DNA from: Pampus argenteus
Taxonomy: Eukaryota > Chordata > Actinopteri > Scombriformes > Stromateidae
Reading direction: 5' to 3'
DNA: 64,000 bases
NCBI GenBank assembly: GCA_036937835.1
Contig: CM072879.1
Span: 2,664,001 to 2,728,000 of the forward strand
The notes beneath the pieces were generated by a model. The model did no database searches and was not told the DNA's origin. It worked only from the letters and a program-made list of their open reading frames with translations. This document shows, piece after piece, positions 51,289 to 64,000 of the stretch. The position numbers were made by a program, and so were the translations under genes. Position 1 is the stretch's first letter; each line of letters starts with the position of its first letter.

Positions 51289-52245
51289 GGTTGCTTCCAG
51301 GTGTCCCAAGATCAAGGTTGAATGACAGTAGAGACTGTGCCTTTGCAGAGTCGCCTCTGCATGTTAGGCTGGTCCATACACTGTTTTCAATCCCTGTCTT
51401 AAAACACATGGTTATTCCTTGGCTTTTGATATTTTGTTATTTGGATTGCATTCTTTGAGTTTCCCTTTTTTTTTTTTTTTTTGCAACACAGATGATCTTT
51501 CAAAGTGTTCAGTTTTGCACAAAAAAGTGCTACTAGCTGAACAATGACCATCAGCAATGGAGTAAAGAAACAGTTATATGCAGAGATTTATTCACAGGTT
51601 GTAACCAACAGCAGCCCTCCAGTCAGAGGAAGTGTTTGTGATGGAGGGGATTTGAAGCCAGGTGTGCAGGCAGCGTGCAGTGAGTCTTTTTGCTTTGTCC
51701 AGCTCATGCTCTGCTGCAGCATCTTGATTGGTTCACTACGCTGCCTCCATGCTGAAGCCAGTCACATGACTAATTCGCTCAAAAGACTCAGTTTGCTATC
51801 ATCCTTACAAAAGTCTTCCTCTCTGTTATGAATCAAATGGTAATACACACACACACACACACGGCATCAAACATTTCTCAAATGTATTTGTCGGCATCAA
51901 GTAGAGAGATCCAGGCTATTCTTAGCCCGCTCTGTTTAACCCACTTCCATCTGAATGAGCTTACCATCAGCTGCTCTTATTGTCTGATTATTTATTTATA
52001 TGAGGTGCATCCTGGCATGTCACTGCACTGATTCTCAGGTCACTGAGGTTGTACTGGTTGGAAATGCCTAACCGGACCAGGTGATGCTGAATATAGAACG
52101 TAACCGTTCTGCATCATTAAATATATCTTGTTCTTGTTTTGTTGCCTGCATTGGTTCCTACAGAAGATAAATATGTAGTTTTATGTTTTTCAGTAATTTC
52201 TTTAAACAGCTGATGACTGTAATTTTGAGTATTTCTGTCAGCGTG

Positions 52246-52290
<45 letters not shown>

Positions 52291-52390
52291 TTGAATCAAA
52301 CTATACTACAGTGTCTTAAATGGTTTAAATGTCCATTAGAACAAGAAATTATGTTTACATTCTAGAATTCCATAGATTAGTTCAGCTCTG

Positions 52391-52513
52391 TTTCACACTG
52401 GCAGCGTTTAGCCCCGCGTTTATAACACTACTCCGTACCAGGACCGGCAAGCCCTAGACTAAAGTCGGAGTTAGCCCACTTTGGACTGTGCCAGGACTGT
52501 GCCAGTGTGAAAG
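52391..52513. mobile_element. small inverted-repeat element (possible MITE)
   Basis: It starts TTTCACACTGGCAG and ends CTGTGCCAGTGTGAAAG, imperfect inverted repeats of about 14 bases around a GC-richer centre. The outer right flank has two copies of a GCCTGGGGCTAA/GCCCGGGGCTAA module (52532-52558). No coding sequence. Confidence 0.45.
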
Positions 52514-53215
52514 CTTTCTTAGCCTGGGGCTAATATCTCCCTTAGCCCGGGGCTAAGGTTCTAAGAATGCTGGACTAAGTGTAGCCTGACAACTTTCTGC
52601 TCCACTGATCCACCGACTGCCGCTTGCTAACACACACACTCGCTCAACCACGAACTCGCTACGCGCACACGCACACACACACACACCGCCCTGTTCCTTA
52701 AAGGAGATCTGCTACTCTTATAACCGTTCACATACATGTCCTCTGAATAATAATGAGGGGAAGCATTCTGGGATGTGATGCACTACTCAGTGACTCGAGA
52801 CATTTCCACCATAATGCAGGTTGTTGCTTGTGCAGCGTGTGAGTGGAGATCATTAGTAGCTCATTGCTATTAATAATGGTGTGAAATCTAGCAGCGGCAC
52901 TGATAATTGAATATATGGGAAATAATGAATATAGGGGAAACGCTGTTGGTGTCTGTCGCAGCTCCTCGTCTTTTTTCATCCAGCGTCTGTGCTGCGGACT
53001 GTGCAGTCGCTGTTAGAACATGATTGATGGTTAGTGCCTCACCCGAGACTACTAATGAAAAGCCTCAAGACTAATACAGGTGTTATGCTTTTCATGATTA
53101 ATAAAAATGTGCTCTGCGCTAGCGTAAATTGATCCAGTGTTCTGAATGCAGTTTCACATCCTTGACGTGTTTGATGTGGCTCTGCTTAACTGCTCTCTCT
53201 CTCGTCTCTTCCAGG

Positions 53216-63468
<10,253 letters not shown>

Positions 63469-64000
63469 GCCCTGCCCTGCCCTGCCCAACCCTCCCGGTC
63501 CCACCCTCCTACCCCACACTGAAGCACTCCCAGATCCGCCAACATCCCCCACCCCATCCATCGCATGCAGTGCCTGTCCGTGTGCCTACCTTAAACCAAC
63601 CCATGAAAATCCACCAAGTCAGACAAAGACACTAAACTGTCAGTGCATCTCAAATTTTTCTTATTATAGTAAAAATTCTTCTTTGTCAGCCTTGTTTAAC
63701 AATTGTAATTCCCATTATTATCGCTGTTGGTAGCACTATTATTATACCTGCAACTACCTTTTTTTGCTTCAGTTACTATTACTCATTATGCTTTTTCTTT
63801 TATAAGTGTTTGATCCATTTCTTTGTTTCTCTGCTGTCGCTTCTTAATTTTGGGGAGTGACGGTGATTCATTTGTAGGGTCGATTTCGGCCGTGATCATA
63901 TAGGATTTTTTTTGCTCCACTCAATTATAATACGTAGGTGTGAGTATTGCTAGTAACAGAAGATCAACAGGGTGCATTCTGGTTGCTATGCAACATTAAG
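63469..64000 (+). other. gatad2b: gatad2b 3' untranslated region, partial
   Basis: Follows the TGA at 63466-63468: a C-rich stretch first, then AT-rich sequence to the window end. No AATAAA or ATTAAA is seen in a convincing place, so the mRNA end probably lies beyond the window. Confidence 0.7.

Larger units (their letters stand above)
31326..53214 (+). other. putative long first intron of gatad2b
   Basis: About 21.9 kb without a supportable coding exon. It holds a T30 tract (31994-32023), a pure TC-rich block (40690-40880), a C/T-rich strand-biased block (43056-43215), several CA/GT runs (43695-43720, 43900-43918, 45069-45090, 48890-48918, 49010-49032, 51846-51862, 52247-52289), a GGT run (49938-49964), a perfect hairpin (51234-51288), a small inverted-repeat element (52391-52513), and decayed AT-rich dispersed repeats near 33740-34010, 40325-40400, 41810-41900 and 50745-50840. 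Confidence 0.5.

Overview
The window is nuclear DNA from a ray-finned fish, most likely a percomorph teleost. Three vertebrate genes with ordinary GT-AG introns are present. The spaces between them hold many CA/GT microsatellites and fish-type mobile elements: a hAT element, a piggyBac-type MITE, a Penelope-like remnant, tRNA-derived SINE copies and a large foldback element. There is no bacterial, organellar or CRISPR content.

Layout. Positions 1-7188 are non-coding and hold a Penelope-like remnant and a 1,545-bp hAT element. They are probably an intron of the gene that follows. Positions 7189-13190 (tail possibly to 15841) on + carry the 3' part of an IGDCC3/PUNC-type immunoglobulin-superfamily receptor: the end of an Ig domain, two fibronectin III domains, a membrane segment and the start of the cytoplasmic tail. 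Its 5' exons lie left of the window. Positions 20670-24190 on - carry a complete three-exon gonadotropin-releasing hormone receptor of 386 residues, with a likely untranslated first exon ending at 25508 and a CCAAT box at 25757. Positions 25.8-30.9 kb are intergenic, with a foldback element of about 545 bp and a 217-bp piggyBac-type MITE.

A CpG-rich promoter with regularly spaced CCAAT boxes (30987-31209) and a putative non-coding first exon ending at 31325 probably start gatad2b. Its coding part runs from 53216 to 63468 in ten exons and encodes 654 residues of the NuRD subunit p66-beta. The first intron would be about 21.9 kb. It contains a perfect 24-bp-arm hairpin, pyrimidine tracts and stretches that look like conserved non-coding DNA.

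The three genes have no shared pathway: one is a cell-surface receptor, one an endocrine GPCR and one a chromatin co-repressor. Their adjacency is notable because the human counterparts lie in 1q21 (GATAD2B, GNRHR2) and 15q22 (IGDCC3), regions generally regarded as ohnologous. The most unusual non-genic signals are the 42-bp-phased CCAAT array, the intronic hairpin carrying two everted NR5A/ERR-like half-sites, and the MITE flanked by a 49-bp direct duplication. Exon borders were placed by reading frame, splice consensus and remembered family similarity; no alignment or search was run.
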